Source: Ctena decussata (Eukaryota; Mollusca; Bivalvia; Lucinida; Lucinidae). From it: a stretch of 64,000 nucleotides of DNA. The stretch lies in the NCBI GenBank assembly GCA_963989385.1, contig OZ022508.1, positions 32,262,166-32,326,165 of the forward strand. Direction: 5' to 3'. Shown here piece by piece: positions 33,388 to 44,436 of this stretch. A model generated the notes under the pieces. The model was not told the origin of the DNA and searched no databases. It saw nothing but the letters and a program-made list of their open reading frames with translations. Each line of letters opens with the position of its first letter. Position 1 is the first letter of the stretch. Made by a program: the position numbers and the translations under genes.

Positions 33388-35660
33388 TAGCCCAAAGGGC
33401 AACAATTGCTCACCTGAGAGACATTGTAAACCTATAGGGATATTTAACATGCTCAAGGGCAGCTAACTCCACAGTCAGTGGTCCAACCAGGCTGAAAATT
33501 AAACTCATCCAAAACATTATGTATGCCCTCATTTAATATATGCAAGTTTAAAAAGTATCCGATCAAGAGCACAATAGACAGAGCTGTCAAAGGCAGCTAA
33601 CTTCCTAGTGGTTGGCCTGATCTGGCGAAAATTTGAACTTGTTTAAGATATTATGCATTTCCTCATTACCTGCAAGTTTGAAAAGGATCGGATAAGTAGA
33701 AACCAAGAAAAAGTGGCGACATTGATTTTTTGGATGCTCAGGGCAGGTACTCCATAGTCAGTGGTGGGATCTAGCCGAAGTGCTAACTAATCCAAGCTTT
33801 TATGCATATCCTCATTACCTGCAAGTATGAAGAGGATCCGATGAAAAATGAAAATGTGATGACGTTGTTTTCTCCATTATAAGACTATGGGATTTTTTTC
33901 AAACGCTCAAGGGCAGCTAACTCCATAGTCTGTTCTCGAATCCGGCCAAATTTCGAACTCATCCAAGCTCTTATGTATGTCATCATTACCTGCAAGTGTG
34001 ATACGGATCTAATCAAAAACCTTGATTGCAGCACCCTGAAAGTCAAACTTGCTCGAGCTATTGTCATGCCCTACATTTGTGTGAAATTATTTTAGAATCC
34101 GTTGAGAAATGTAGGTGCTAGAGCGATGACAAAGTTTTTCTAAAAATAGCCACAGTGACCTTGACCTTGGGCACAGCATCCTGAAAGTCAAACTTGCTTG
34201 AAATATTGTCATACCCTACATTTGTGTCAAGTTATTTCAAAATCCATGGAGAAATGAAGGTGCTAGGGCGATGACAAAGTTTTTCTAAAAATAGCCACAG
34301 TGACCTTGACCTTGGGCACAGCACCCTGAAAGTCGATCTTGCACGAGATATTGTCATGCCCTACATTTGTGTGAATTTATTTTAAAATCCATTGAGAAAT
34401 GTAGGTGCTAGAGCGCTGACAAAGTTTTTCTAAAAATAGCCACAGTTACCTTGACCTTGGGCGCAGCACCCTGGAAGTTAAACTTGCTTGAGATATTGTC
34501 ATACCCTACATTTGTGTCAAGTTATTTTAAAATCCATGGAGAAATAAAAGTGCTAGGGCGATGACACAGTTTTTCTAAAAATAGCCACAGTGACCTTGAC
34601 CTTGGGCACAGCACCCTGAAAGTCTAACTTGCTCGAGATGTTGTCATGCCCTACATTTGTGTGAAGTTATTTTAAAATCCATTGAGAAATGTAGGTGCTA
34701 GAGCGCTGACAAAGTTTTTCTAAAAATAGCCACAGTGACCTTGACCTTAGGCGCAGCATCCTGAAAGTCGAACTTGCTTGAGATATTGTCATGCCCTACA
34801 TTTGTGTGAATTTATTTTGAAATCCATTGAGAAATGTAGGTGCTAGAGCGCTGACAAAGTTTTTCTATAAATAGCAACAGTGACCTTGACCTTGGGCGCA
34901 GCATCCTGAAAGTCAAACTTTCTCGAGATATTGTCATGCCCTACATTTGTGTGAAGTTATTTTAAAATCCGTTGAGAAATGTAGGCAATAGAGCGATGAC
35001 AAAGTTTTTCTAAAAATATGTGATGACGTTTTCTCCATTATAACACTATGGGATTTTTTTCAAACGCTCAAGGGTAGCTAATTCCGTAGTCTGTGCTCGA
35101 ATCCGGCAAAATTTCGAACTCATCCAAGCTCTTATGTATGTCATCATTACCTGCAAGTATGATAAGGATCTAAGCAAAAACAGTTGAGAAAACGTGATGA
35201 CGCCATTTTCCCCATTATAACCCAATGGGATTTTTTTTCAAACGCTCAAGGGCAGCTAACTCCGTAGTCTGAGCTCGAATCCGGCCAAATTTCGAACTCA
35301 TCCAAGCTCTTGTGTATGTCATCATTACCTGCAAGTATGATAAGGATCTAATCAAAAACAGTCGAGAAAACGTGATGACGCCATTTTCCCCATTATAACC
35401 CTATGGGGGCTATCTGTTGCCATGGAAACCAGAGTTCTAAGCTGATCGGCACCAAAACCTAATGCAGCCTTTCCCCCACCCAAATGATGCTTCAGATAAA
35501 ATTTGATTGCGATCGGCTTACTGGTCTCTGAGATATTTATGTTTGAAAGTGTTGACGCACCCACCCACCCACGCACCCACCCACGCACGGACGGACGGAC
35601 GACGGCTCGACTCCCATCCTATAAGCTCACCTCTGAGCCTTCGGCTCAGGTGAGCTAAAA
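33388..35660 (+). mobile_element. Pearl/Helitron-like element with 145-bp tandem core
   Basis: It starts TAGCCCAAAGGGCAACAATT and GCTCACCTGAG. It ends with CCACCCACGCACGGACGGAC then stem-loop AGCTCACCTCTGAGCC/GGCTCAGGTGAGCT and an A-run (35625-35660). The inner array (34150-35010) has six units with GACCTTGACC at 34157, 34302, 34447 (variant), 34592, 34737 and 34882, exactly 145 bp apart. It is flanked by longer imperfect repeats (CTCAAGGGCAGCTAACTCC) on both sides. Lies in the intron between domains 4 and 5. Confidence 0.85.
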
Positions 35661-35757
35661 ATGGCAGGAAAGCACGAAGATATACCTATTTAATTCAATG
35701 ATGTATCTAATTTTCGATTCACCATTCTACAAAAAGCGTTTCAAACTATGTACTTAC

Positions 35758-35901
35758 AAACTTTGCCGCATGCCGTACTGCCAGCATTTGCTTTGTATCC
35801 ATTCATACAGTTGCACGTCATTGAATTGGCGGCGCCTGTGCACTCCGAGTTTGTGACAACACTTGAACAATCTGCGTCAGCTGTGCACGAACCACCTATT
35901 A
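35758..35901 (-). CDS. EGF-like gene, six-cysteine domain 4
   Basis: 144 nt; acceptor TTTTCTCTTACAG, donor GTAAGT. After a shared Val codon it encodes 47 residues beginning IGGSCTADADC and containing CNCMNGYKANAGSTAC, spacing C-x5-C-x8-C-x8-C-x-C-x12-C. The Gly-Tyr after cysteine five is the usual EGF aromatic position. Confidence 0.9.
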
Positions 35902-35956
35902 CTGTAAGAGAAAAGAACCATTTCAGATACAAACAAAACAAGCAAATTCAAAGAAT

Positions 35957-37036
35957 TTATGTCCCCCGCCATTATTGTTAATTTCAATTAAGGGACATGT
36001 CAATGAAAAAAAAAAACGCCTGAAAAAAGACTAAGTTCAACTAGCAGAAAAAGTAACAAAAAATAATTTTAGGATTATATCTAATTCAGATGCATATATT
36101 AAGACCATGACCAAAACACCTGTGAAGTTTGAAAGGAATCAGCATAAAACTGTAGGAGTTGCACACACAAATTACCCACTATCTATTCACTTTACTAGTA
36201 AAAATGAATGAAAAAAGGCTAAGTTCAACTCGGGGAAAAAGTAATACAAAATAAAGTGAGGATTATATCCAAACCACATGCATATTTTCAGACCATGATC
36301 AAAACACCTGTGAAGTTTCAAAGGAATCGGCATAAAACTGTAGGAGGACTTGCACACACAAGGTACCCACTGTCTATTCACTTTGATAGTAAACATGTAT
36401 AAAAAATGGCTAAGTTCAATTTGCGAAAAAAGTAATAAAGAATAATGTGAAAATTAAATCCGAACCACATGCATATTTTCAGATCATGACCAAAATACCC
36501 GTGAAGTTTCAAAGGAATCGGCATAAAATTGTAGGAGTAGTTGCGCATACAAGGTACCCGCTATCTAGTCACTATGATAGTAAAAACGCCTAAAAAATGA
36601 CTAAGTTCAACTTGTAGAAAAAGTAACAAAATATAACGTGAGGATTATATCCAAACCATACGCATATCTTCAGACCATGACCAAAACACATGTGAAGTTT
36701 CAAAGGCATCGGCATAAAACTGTTGGAGGAGTTGCGCACACAAGGTACCCACTATCTAGTCACTTTGATAGTAAAAACGCCTAAAAATGACTAAGTTCAA
36801 CTTGTAAAAAAAGTAACAAAAAATTATCTCAGGATTATATCCAAACCACATGCATATTTTCAGACCATGACAAAAACAGCTATAAAGTTTCAAAAGAATC
36901 GGCATAAAACTGTAGTAGGAGTTGTGCACACAAGGTACCTACTACTTTAGGGGGACGGAAGGACGGAAAGACGGAAGGACGGAACGCCGAAAACTATGTC
37001 CCTCCGCTTTTCTTCGAAAAGGCGGGGGACAACAAA
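35957..37036 (+). mobile_element. Pearl/Helitron-like element with 190-bp tandem core
   Basis: Starts TTATGTCCCCCGCCATTATT; ends with GGACGGAAGGACGGAAAGAC, then stem-loop TGTCCCTCCGCTTTTC/GAAAAGGCGGGGGACA and ACAAAA. CTAAGTTCAA recurs at 36031, 36221, 36410, 36601 and 36791 (190-bp period, about five units). It begins 56 bp from the acceptor of the domain-4 exon. Confidence 0.85.
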
Positions 37037-37832
37037 ATACAGGTGCAAGGAGGCTTCTTGATGCCTAAACTTCTTATGACAAGGTCTGATTGCCTTTAGT
37101 GATATCAAAATAGTCAGAACTTATTTTCGTCAAATTCTCATAACGATTTTCCCCAGATTGAAGCTTTTGAAAGGGAACCGATCCATAATATGCCCCTGCT
37201 GACTTAGAGTCTATCCGTGTCCTCTACGAGGGTTGTCCTAAAATATCATAGAAAACTCAATACTCCTGTCAGGTATATGTGACGAATATGAAACTTTCAC
37301 ATTGTTAAGATATACATATTTCTTTTATACTTTTCAATGAATTATAGAGATTTCTCGGTGAAATCGAAACTGATAATCTCACTGTTTCAAACAGTGAAAT
37401 TATCACTTTCGATTTCACTGTTTCAGAAATAGGATTTTTGTGAAATAGCCTCAAGCTTTTTGTTGATTAATTGGCTAAATCTTATCTGGCTTGACAAAAA
37501 TTACGTCACACTTGTTTGCACGTCATTACGACGTTAATGACGTCACTTAAAGCGCCAACGTAACATTCTAACTGCACGCGACGTCAGGCCGCCTGAGTCT
37601 CCTGTAGACATTCTTTTTTGGCAATTTTTTCGAGATCTGCTTATCAAAATGATATTTCAAGCTATTATTCAGTTGCAAACTACGTTTACAACCAAAATCA
37701 TACCCAGTAAACACGCTGGAAGCATCAAATTTGACGTAAAACGGCTAGAAAAAAAGTTGTGTTTCTGTCGTAATGGCTGACGCTCTTGAATAAACAGAAT
37801 TATTGCGATTTTCAAGCATAAAAGAAATAGAA
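37037..37832. other. Intron, CRE-like site and small palindrome
   Basis: 37365-37440 is an inverted repeat around CTGTTTCAAACAG with AAATCGAAA/TTTCGATTT arms. TGACGTCA lies at 37538-37545. No exon was seen. Confidence 0.45.
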
Positions 37833-37984
37833 AATTTGACTTTTTTCAGTGTAAGATGAATTTTTATTTCACTCATGAACACCAAAAGTAGTATTTTCAC
37901 TCGTGGCTTCGCCACTCGTGAAAATACTGCTTTTGGTGTTCATTCGGTGAAATAAAAATCGATCTTACACTGAAAAAGTCAAAT
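37833..37984. repeat. Long palindrome, ~70-bp arms
   Basis: ATTTGACTTTTTTCAGTGTAAG...GTATTTTCACTCGTGG pairs with its inverse through TTCACTGAATGAACACC-type sequence, centre GTGGCTTCGCCAC. Nearly perfect complementarity over about 150 bp. Confidence 0.88.
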
Positions 37985-39000
37985 ATCCTCTATTTTATAT
38001 TGAATTGCCGAGTTTCAAGCAAATATTCGAAATGTCGAACTAACCTTAACGGTGTCACGTGAAAAGGGACGTTATATACCTTGTGAGGCAGGAACATACT
38101 CAATAAATCTGTGCATCTGAGCATACTGAGTGTGCTTGTTTCCTTCAGCGATTTCCCAGGCTTCAAAGAGGCCACAGAGCGCCCGGGCGAACAGGAAATA
38201 CTCTGATCAGTGATCTTTCTCTATTCACGAATGTTATCACGTACGTACCTTTTGCGTGATGTCACTTCAGAAATTCATGTACATCCCAATGTTTTTTCCG
38301 CCATTTTTACTAAGGTGGACACTTTTCGTGTTTTCCTATTTGCTTTCCTGAACAATAAAAACCCCTCTAAAATGGGTATACCTTTAAAAGGAATAATTTG
38401 TTCATAGGGGAGAAAATGTTTTCCTTTGAAGGCGATCCCAATTTACAAAGGAGGCAAAAGGATACATGTATCTCGTTAGCTCAAGTGGTCGTGAGTTTGA
38501 ATCGCGAGTTTGAATCACGGCAGCACATAACAAAGGCGTAAAAATGGTACTTGGAGCTCTCTTGCTGACGCTCACCTATAAAGGGTAGTCCTCGAAAGTC
38601 ATCAGGTAGGTATAATTTGTTAGTGGAAACCTTGTTTGTCGCTATAAAAGTTCTACAGAGCTTAAGTTGTCTGTTTCTAATTAAGAAATGTATCATCTCT
38701 AGCAGTGAATTGTTGAGTAATAATTCAATGTTTGGAGGTCAGTTATAAAATAGATCATATCAAGAGCGCGGGGCGCTAGTAATATATCTACTTACAACTG
38801 ACCGACAAACAGTGAATTATTAGCCAGCAATTCAATGCTACAGCTGAACTATTTCGATTCTTACACTTAAAAAAAACGAAGAAAAAGTATTCTTTTAATT
38901 CAAACATTCCCAACCTTCCTGCCAGCGCGTTCATGCTCCCGCCAATATTCTTAATTGTACCTATGGTAAATGTATGCTTTTTATGGTAATTTTAGTGAGA
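37985..39000. other. Intron with FB3 fragment and tRNA-like word
   Basis: 38285-38460 carries FB3 arms (CCGCCATTTTTACTAAGG, AAAAGGAATAATTTGTTC). 38478-38520 has TAGCTCAAGTGG and GAGTTTGAATCGCG/GAGTTTGAATCACG, which look like a decayed tRNA/SINE head with a duplicated B-box. CAGTGAATTATTAG / CAGTGAATTGTTGAG near 38703 and 38811 repeat. Confidence 0.4.
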
Positions 39001-39175
39001 AAAAGAGACATTACATCGTCTAACGTCTCAAAACGACTCAAAATTACGTAACTAATTACCAGTGACGTCAGCAATTAGACTCAAGCGCTCTGAAATATAG
39101 AATTGTTGCAGAATAAAACACGGAAACCTGTCATTGCCTCTATAGGCGCACTGTGTTAGACTAGGCGACGTTAAT
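39001..39175. repeat. Dispersed repeat shared with 44985-45150
   Basis: ACATCGTCTAACGTCTCAAA...GTGACGTCAGCAATT...GTTGCAGAATAAAACACGGAAAC...ATAGGCGCACTGTG matches the second site in the same order and orientation. Each copy contains one TGACGTCA (39063-39070; 45048-45055). Confidence 0.8.
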
Positions 39176-39252
39176 TAAAGCTTCTTTGTCTTTTTTTATC
39201 TTTATGGCAGAGTTACCCTTCTCCTTAATGAGAGGGTTCCCTTTAAGCATAA

Positions 39253-39336
39253 TATGTTGGACAACGTCGACCCAACGTTGATGCAGCGTCCATCAATGTT
39301 GGATAGACGTTGCACAAACGTTGTGTGTTCACTTGA
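39253..39336. repeat. AACGTTG/CAACGTC palindromic MITE-like segment
   Basis: TTGGACAACGTCGACCCAACGTTG...CACAAACGTTGTGTG. It reaches within 10 bp of the donor of the domain-3 exon (39344). Confidence 0.65.
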
Positions 39337-39344
39337 TTACCTAC

Positions 39345-39473
39345 CTTGAGTACACGCTGGTGCCACATGTTTGTATCCATCCGCGCATTTACACTGCATA
39401 TTTCCTGCATCACCGCTACATTTACTGTTAGCCAAACCTGTGCAACCGGCATCATCAGTACAGGTCATATCAT
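39345..39473 (-). CDS. EGF-like gene, six-cysteine domain 3
   Basis: 129 nt; acceptor CATTATTTCAG, donor GTAGGT. After a shared Tyr codon it encodes 42 residues: DMTCTDDAGC, then LANSKCSG, then CKCADGYKHVAPACTQ. Spacing is C-x5-C-x7-C-x8-C-x-C-x10-C. The opening is almost the same as domain 5. Confidence 0.9.
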
Positions 39474-39614
39474 CTGAAATAATGAATACCATGACATCAT
39501 TAACCCCTTAAAGCGCCAAAAAGCAGACGACAAAATTTACGTCTGCAAAATTTTACACACACACAAAATGTTTCCTCTTAGGTATATCATATTGAGAACT
39601 CAAAGACTATAATT

Positions 39615-39850
39615 GAGCCGCAACACGACAAAACCAACAATGTGGTTGTGCGCCCAGCGCAGACTCAGATCAGCCTGGGCATTCACCCAGTCTGATCAGA
39701 GTCTTCGCTAAGCGCTAAAAGGGTAGCTTAGGGACTAAGCTAGCTTCATACGGACAGTGAAGACTCTGATCAGACTGGGCGGATGCCCAGGCTGATCTGA
39801 GTCTGCGCTGGGCGCACAACCACATTGTTGGTTTTGTCGTGTCGCGGCTC
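39615..39850. mobile_element. PAL1 MITE, copy
   Basis: GAGCCGCAACACGACAAAACC to TTTTGTCGTGTCGCGGCTC, 236 bp; flanks AATT and ATAT differ. Confidence 0.92.
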
Positions 39851-39954
39851 ATATTTAAAATTCAATGAATAGTAATGTGTGCGCGTAAAACGAAGTCTAT
39901 GTCCAGCATTCGTGGACGCGGAGACTTACTTTAGGTTTCAGCTGTAGCGCATCC

Positions 39955-40060
39955 CCGAACCGAGCGGAAAGGCCGTCGTGCTGACGTCGACGCGATGTAA
40001 TGACGTCGCGTCGACCTCAGTGCGACGTCATTACGATGTTATATGCCTGTCGGGAAGGAA
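39955..40060. repeat. GACGTCG-rich palindromic segment
   Basis: GCTGACGTCGACGCGATGTAATGACGTCGCGTCGACCTCAG belongs with the GACGTC-rich element at 21362; edge GCCTGTCGGG is like its GCCTACTTGGG edge. Confidence 0.6.
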
Positions 40061-40169
40061 TCAGTATCGCAATGTGATTCCGGTGGTCTCTAAATTACCG
40101 TAATCACACTTCACTTATGTTCATGGTACAAGAAAGTCAGATTCCAGTCAACATGTTTTGGCATGGGAC

Positions 40170-40375
40170 CGATATAGACCTATTCCTGTGCCATTTTTAC
40201 CAAAATGATAACTATAGCAAAATAATACATATTTGCCTCGTTGGTGTGAATCTCGTCGCCAAGGAAAGCTACTGTTTAGAGAGCAGTTTCTTCTTTCAAA
40301 TTTGCTCTCTCTGGCTTAGGAATTTGTGCTCCAGAGGGAGCAAATTCTTTCTTCCTTTTTAAGTAACTTAAAGAT
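40170..40375. mobile_element. FB3 fold-back copy
   Basis: CCATTTTTACCAAAATGATA, GCTCTCTCTGG and GAGGGAGCAAATTCTTTCTTC arms; centre AATTTGTGCTCCAGAGGGAGCAAATT at about 40320-40346. Confidence 0.6.
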
Positions 40376-40752
40376 TTTGTTCTAGAGATAGTATTGTACC
40401 TTATTTGTAAGAGTAGCCTTCCTTTTAAGATTTCATCTCCAGAGAAATTCCTTTATTTGCTTTCTAATTAGCAAACCTTTCCGTTAAGGGTAGATTTATG
40501 CAAAAAGAAGAAAATATTTCATAGCTGGATGGATAAAAATGAGATTTTTGTCCAATTTAGCAGTATATCAGTCATATAGATGATACTGAAAGGCGTTTTA
40601 TATCGTCTCTGCCTCCGTAACAAAGATGTTTTCGCTGAAGATTTTTTGAACAAATCTTAATTTTGATGCATACAACTAACCAATATCATAATTTTGTGAT
40701 TATTTCGTAATGAAATACGAGGGAGTATACCTTTAAAGTAACTAAGAAATAT

Positions 40753-40984
40753 GAGCCGCGACACGAGAAACTAACAAGGTGGTTGTTCGCGTAGCGCAGA
40801 CTACGATTAGCCTGGGCATCTGCCCAATCTGATCAGAGTCTTCCCTAAGCGCTTAAACGGTAGCTAAGGGTCTAGGTATCTCCATGCTGAGAGCGAAGAT
40901 TGATCAGACTGGGCGGATGCCCAGGCTGAACTGAGTCTGCGCTGGGCGCACAAACACTTTGTTGGTCTTCTCGTGTCGCGGCTC
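40753..40984. mobile_element. PAL1 MITE, copy
   Basis: GAGCCGCGACACGAGAAACT to TCTCGTGTCGCGGCTC; 232 bp with small deletions. Confidence 0.9.
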
Positions 40985-41132
40985 AAATTTAATAATTTGC
41001 TCCTTTGAGAAGCAAACCCACGGGTAAATCTCGTTTTAGACGGATTTCGTCATCCACAGAAGCAAAGAGGAATTACAACAGTTGTTTCCTTTTATAAATA
41101 TGACGGAAAACATGGGGTGTACCTATACTTAC

Positions 41133-41261
41133 ATATTGCGTCACAAGTTTCCTTGTTAGCTGCAGCTTTATACCCAGCATTGCATGAACATGTGGTACTA
41201 CAAGCCGCGTTGGCTATGCAGTTCCCAGCACCAGCTCCCGTACAGGCCGCGTCTGCCTTAG
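41133..41261 (-). CDS. EGF-like gene, six-cysteine domain 2
   Basis: 129 nt; acceptor TCTTTCTACAG, donor GTAAGT. After a shared Ala codon it encodes 42 residues, AKADAACTGAGAGNC then CSTTCSCNAGYKAAANKETC. Spacing is C-x7-C-x5-C-x3-C-x-C-x12-C, the closest of the six to canonical EGF spacing. Unusually rich in Ala. Confidence 0.9.
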
Positions 41262-41519
41262 CTGTAGAAAGACAAAAGACAAATGAATGAAAGCATTAAT
41301 TCTTTTTCAGTTAATATCAAACAAATAATTAAAATTTAATCTAGGCGTATGAAGCATGTTTAATTACACAAAACAATAATAAGCATGACAAGAGATGTCT
41401 ACAAAAAAGGCACAGCTCATACCGCGTTTTTTTTTCGGTTTTCAATCTCTAGAATGACCCCAATATCGTAAATCAGTCGTAATTCTACTTTGAGATTGGT
41501 TTTATCCTTCTAAAACAAT

Positions 41520-41660
41520 CCAAAAAATCTAGCTCCGTCTTATAAGACGGATCTAGATTTTTGGGATTGTTTGTAAAACGGATCTAGAAAGTTTGAAGAT
41601 GAATAGATTTTTGGGATTGTTTGCAAAATGGATCTAGATTTTTGGGATTATTTATAACCC
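41520..41660. repeat. GGATCTAGATTTTTGGGATT minisatellite
   Basis: Four imperfect units of (A)CGGATCTAGATTTTTGGGATTRTTTG, the first preceded by an inverted AATCCAAAAAATCTAG and an internal TCTTATAAGA palindrome. Confidence 0.75.
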
Positions 41661-41688
41661 GTCTTATAAGTGAAGAAATGCAGTGAGA

Positions 41689-41786
41689 ACAACACTGTTT
41701 CTAAAGTTTCATGTAACAGAGACACACGACCACTCCATAGAGTGGTCGTGTGTCTCTGTTACATGGTACTTTAGAAACAGTGTTGT
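41689..41786. repeat. Near-perfect 98-bp palindrome
   Basis: ACAACACTGTTTCTAAAG...CACACGACCACTC, loop CATA, then the inverse. Only a few mismatches near CATGTAAC/GTTACATGG. Short MITE or recent inverted duplication. Confidence 0.92.
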
Positions 41787-41789
41787 CAG

Positions 41790-42765
41790 CCTATTTATCA
41801 CCCACTAGAAAAAGGCATCCATTTCTAGAGCTGTCTGAGATCTTTGTATCTCGGCCTGGCTGTATCAGGCTCTGAAACCTCTGAAACGGAAAGGCACTAG
41901 GCTCTGAAACCTGTCTCGACCTGTCAGTCATGCTAATTTTTACAAGGTCACTCTTATTCGAGTTTGTATCTATAGTTAAGATAACAAAAAGTTTCAGCAA
42001 AATGCCTTAAGAACTGTAGTTTCTAGAGCATGGAGATACAATATTATTTCGCCAGCGCATGTCATTTTAAATTTCAATAGCCAATAACTATGTACACTAA
42101 CTAGTCCGACTGAAATCCAAATCAAAGGTCTCAGACATGTTATTAGCGCAATTAAATTCGAGGTCTAAAGCATGTGAGTAGTGCATATAAATTTCAAGAA
42201 GATCTATTGAAAAATGTAGCCACTACAATAGAAAACAAGGGTCATTATTCTGTAGTAAATATGCTGATAGTAATAAATTCGTTATTGCCTGAGATTTCAA
42301 TAAATTTGCAAGAAATCAAACATCATCTAAGTTCAGACCACAGTTAAAGAACTGAAAATCAAAGTCGAACAAAAGATATTGCTTAGGTTAGCATATAAGT
42401 AAATATCAATATTGCCCGTTGCAAGATTTTGAAATGAAATCTACATGATGTAACTTTTTAAGGTAAATCTTCGCAACTTTGATTTGTAAGATGCCATAAA
42501 AAGTAGATCCTTGCAAGGCAGAGAAGCTTTTTCACATTGAAAGGCAAAAGACAGCTAGTGGATTTCCGATCTGGCTCGATTTCAGTCTAGTCCAAATCAG
42601 TATTATGCATCAGTTAGAAATCAATATAATAGTTTCAAAATATTCTATGGAAAACATAGCTTTTATCATGCGGACAAGCTTGTGCAATTTTATTGTAACT
42701 GACTGATTGTTTTGGGTTTAACGGCCCTTTGACTTAAAAATTATGAAATATAGATGGAAGGAGGA
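41790..42765. other. Intron, no exon recognised
   Basis: AGGCTCTGAAACCTCTGAAA repeats at 41871-41912. 42100-42700 is unit-like (CAATAGCCAATA..., TTTCAAAATATTC...GAAAACATAG) and might be an eroded tandem-core element. Confidence 0.35.
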
Positions 42766-42943
42766 CTTTACGTCCTTTTCAACAGTGTTTCAGTAATATC
42801 AGGAAGATGAGTAAGTGATAATGAAAGGCTGTGTGCGATGGAACCCTGTTTACGATTAAAAAGATTTCCGCATACAGCGGGGCTGGAACCCGGGACCGCT
42901 AGAACAGCAGGCGAGGGCTTAACCAACTGAGCTACTGGGGCTC
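42766..42943 (-). mobile_element. tRNA-derived SINE (S1 family), copy 2
   Basis: Minus strand: GAGCCCCAGTAGCTCAGTTG head (A-box TAGCTCAGTTGG), B-box GGTCCCGGGTTCCAGCCCC at about 42880-42900, body ending in GAAAAGGACGTAAAG. Confidence 0.87.
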
Positions 42944-43439
42944 CTGCAAATTATGAATGATGTCAATTTTCGTAAAACACTTAATGTGTATAATAAACCC
43001 AGAAGGCCCCGGCAAGCGAGATTCAAGACACCCTGCGTACCTTCCCATTATAAGCCAATCGAAATTTCAAGAGGCCATAACTCTATGGTGAATTGTCTAG
43101 TTTTGCTCATATTGGAGTTTGTCCATGGCCTTGTGCGTATCAACAACAACTGGAAAAACTACCATGAAAATTCTGAACATTGGAATACCTTAAGAAATTA
43201 CCGTAATTGTCCAAAAATGGAGCAAATTAGTTTAACAATGCAGTGAGTGTTCAAATTATGTAGATGTATTTGGGCAAACTGTGTAGACACTGATCTAAAG
43301 GAACAGTCTTATCTGGGTCTACACTGTTTGTTCAGACCAATCTGTCCAAATACTTAGAATTTTTATGACAGCTTCTATCGTGCGGACCTGCAGCAGAATT
43401 CAGTTCCTTTGTATTCGTTCGTGGTTGATAGACTGCTCT

Positions 43440-43611
43440 CAATTTTACGTCCTTTTCAAAACTACTTCAGCCATATCAGGACGATAAGAGGGTGATAATG
43501 AAAACCTGTATGCAGTGAAACCCAATTCTTATGGCTAAATGGATTTCTGCCTCCAGCGGGAATCGAATCCGGGACCGCTAGATCAGTAGACCACTGAACT
43601 ATCGGGGCTTC
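43440..43611 (-). mobile_element. tRNA-derived SINE (S1 family), copy 3
   Basis: Minus strand: GAAGCCCCGATAGTTCAGTG head; B-box CCCGGATTCGATTCCCGCTG at about 43554-43573; tail AAAAGGACGTAAAAT. All three S1 copies share orientation. Confidence 0.87.
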
Positions 43612-43643
43612 TACTCGTCCATGGTCTCTATTAATAATTATAT

Positions 43644-43880
43644 GAGTCGCGACACGCAAAAAGGGCTAAACGTATCTGCGAATAGCCAGGCCTCAAACCA
43701 GCCTATCAGTCTGGACAGTCTACTTAACTACAGCCTTCATGCAGTGCCTGTACATTTCTAAGGGTGCATACATGCTGTGTGCGAATAGCAAAGACTCTGA
43801 GCAGACTGCGCGGATGCGCAGGCTGATCTGAGCCTTGCTTTTCGCATATGTACTAAATTACCTTTTCGCACGTCTCAACC
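43644..43880. mobile_element. PAL1-related palindrome, divergent
   Basis: GAGTCGCGACACGCAAAAAGG to CCTTTTCGCACGTCTC termini; interior CAGCCTATCAGTCTGGAC and GCGCAGGCTGATCTGAGC recall PAL1. It is likely a sister subfamily; the short palindrome at 49516-49584 shares its ATGCGAACAGCGAAGAC words. Confidence 0.65.
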
Positions 43881-44292
43881 CATATAAAGTTTCGACAGCA
43901 TGCATTCTTTCTCTCTTAAGGGCACTTTTTCCCCATAAAGTAATGAAAATTTCAGAGGTCTTTCACTATGTCGCTATGTAGTGATTTGTACGAATTTGCT
44001 CAAAACGCTCTTGTCTGTCGACAGCCTTTTTGGTTATACCCATATACTGAGTACTGGGACACCTAAAATAAATGGTTTTGTGTGTTCTAATACTTAGTCA
44101 CATTAAAGTAAATAAAACCCAAAAACTCTTTAATACACAGTCAGAGACAGCCAAAAGTCGCTCTTCTTCGAGTTTGTACCGATAGTAATTATTTGTATAG
44201 CATAAATTTCAGCAAGATGCCTTGAAAAATTGTAGAAATTCTTCCATTGTATGAAAAAAAGATACGTAAGGCAGCGTATGCATGGCGGTTAC

Positions 44293-44436
44293 CTTTGCAC
44301 ATTGTATTATCATCAGTTTTGACATAGTCGGTGTCACAAATGCATTTATCAGTTCCGCCGGTATCGCATTTACTGTTGGCAACTGCAGTAGCGGTGGTTG
44401 TACACTCTGCATCGTTAGCACAGTTCTCACCAATGA
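44293..44436 (-). CDS. EGF-like gene, six-cysteine domain 1
   Basis: 144 nt; acceptor TATATTTTTAG, donor GTAACC (the weakest donor of the set). After a shared Leu codon it encodes 47 residues: IGENCANDAEC, then VANSKCDTGGTDKCICDTDY, ending NTMCK. Spacing is C-x5-C-x11-C-x7-C-x-C-x12-C. The IGENC/IGGSC openings of domains 1 and 4, and YDMTC of 3 and 5, suggest duplication of a two-domain block. Confidence 0.9.

Noticed and set aside
43644..43880. Regular PAL1 copy
   Set aside because: Termini and interior differ too much and flanks do not duplicate; listed as a divergent relative instead.
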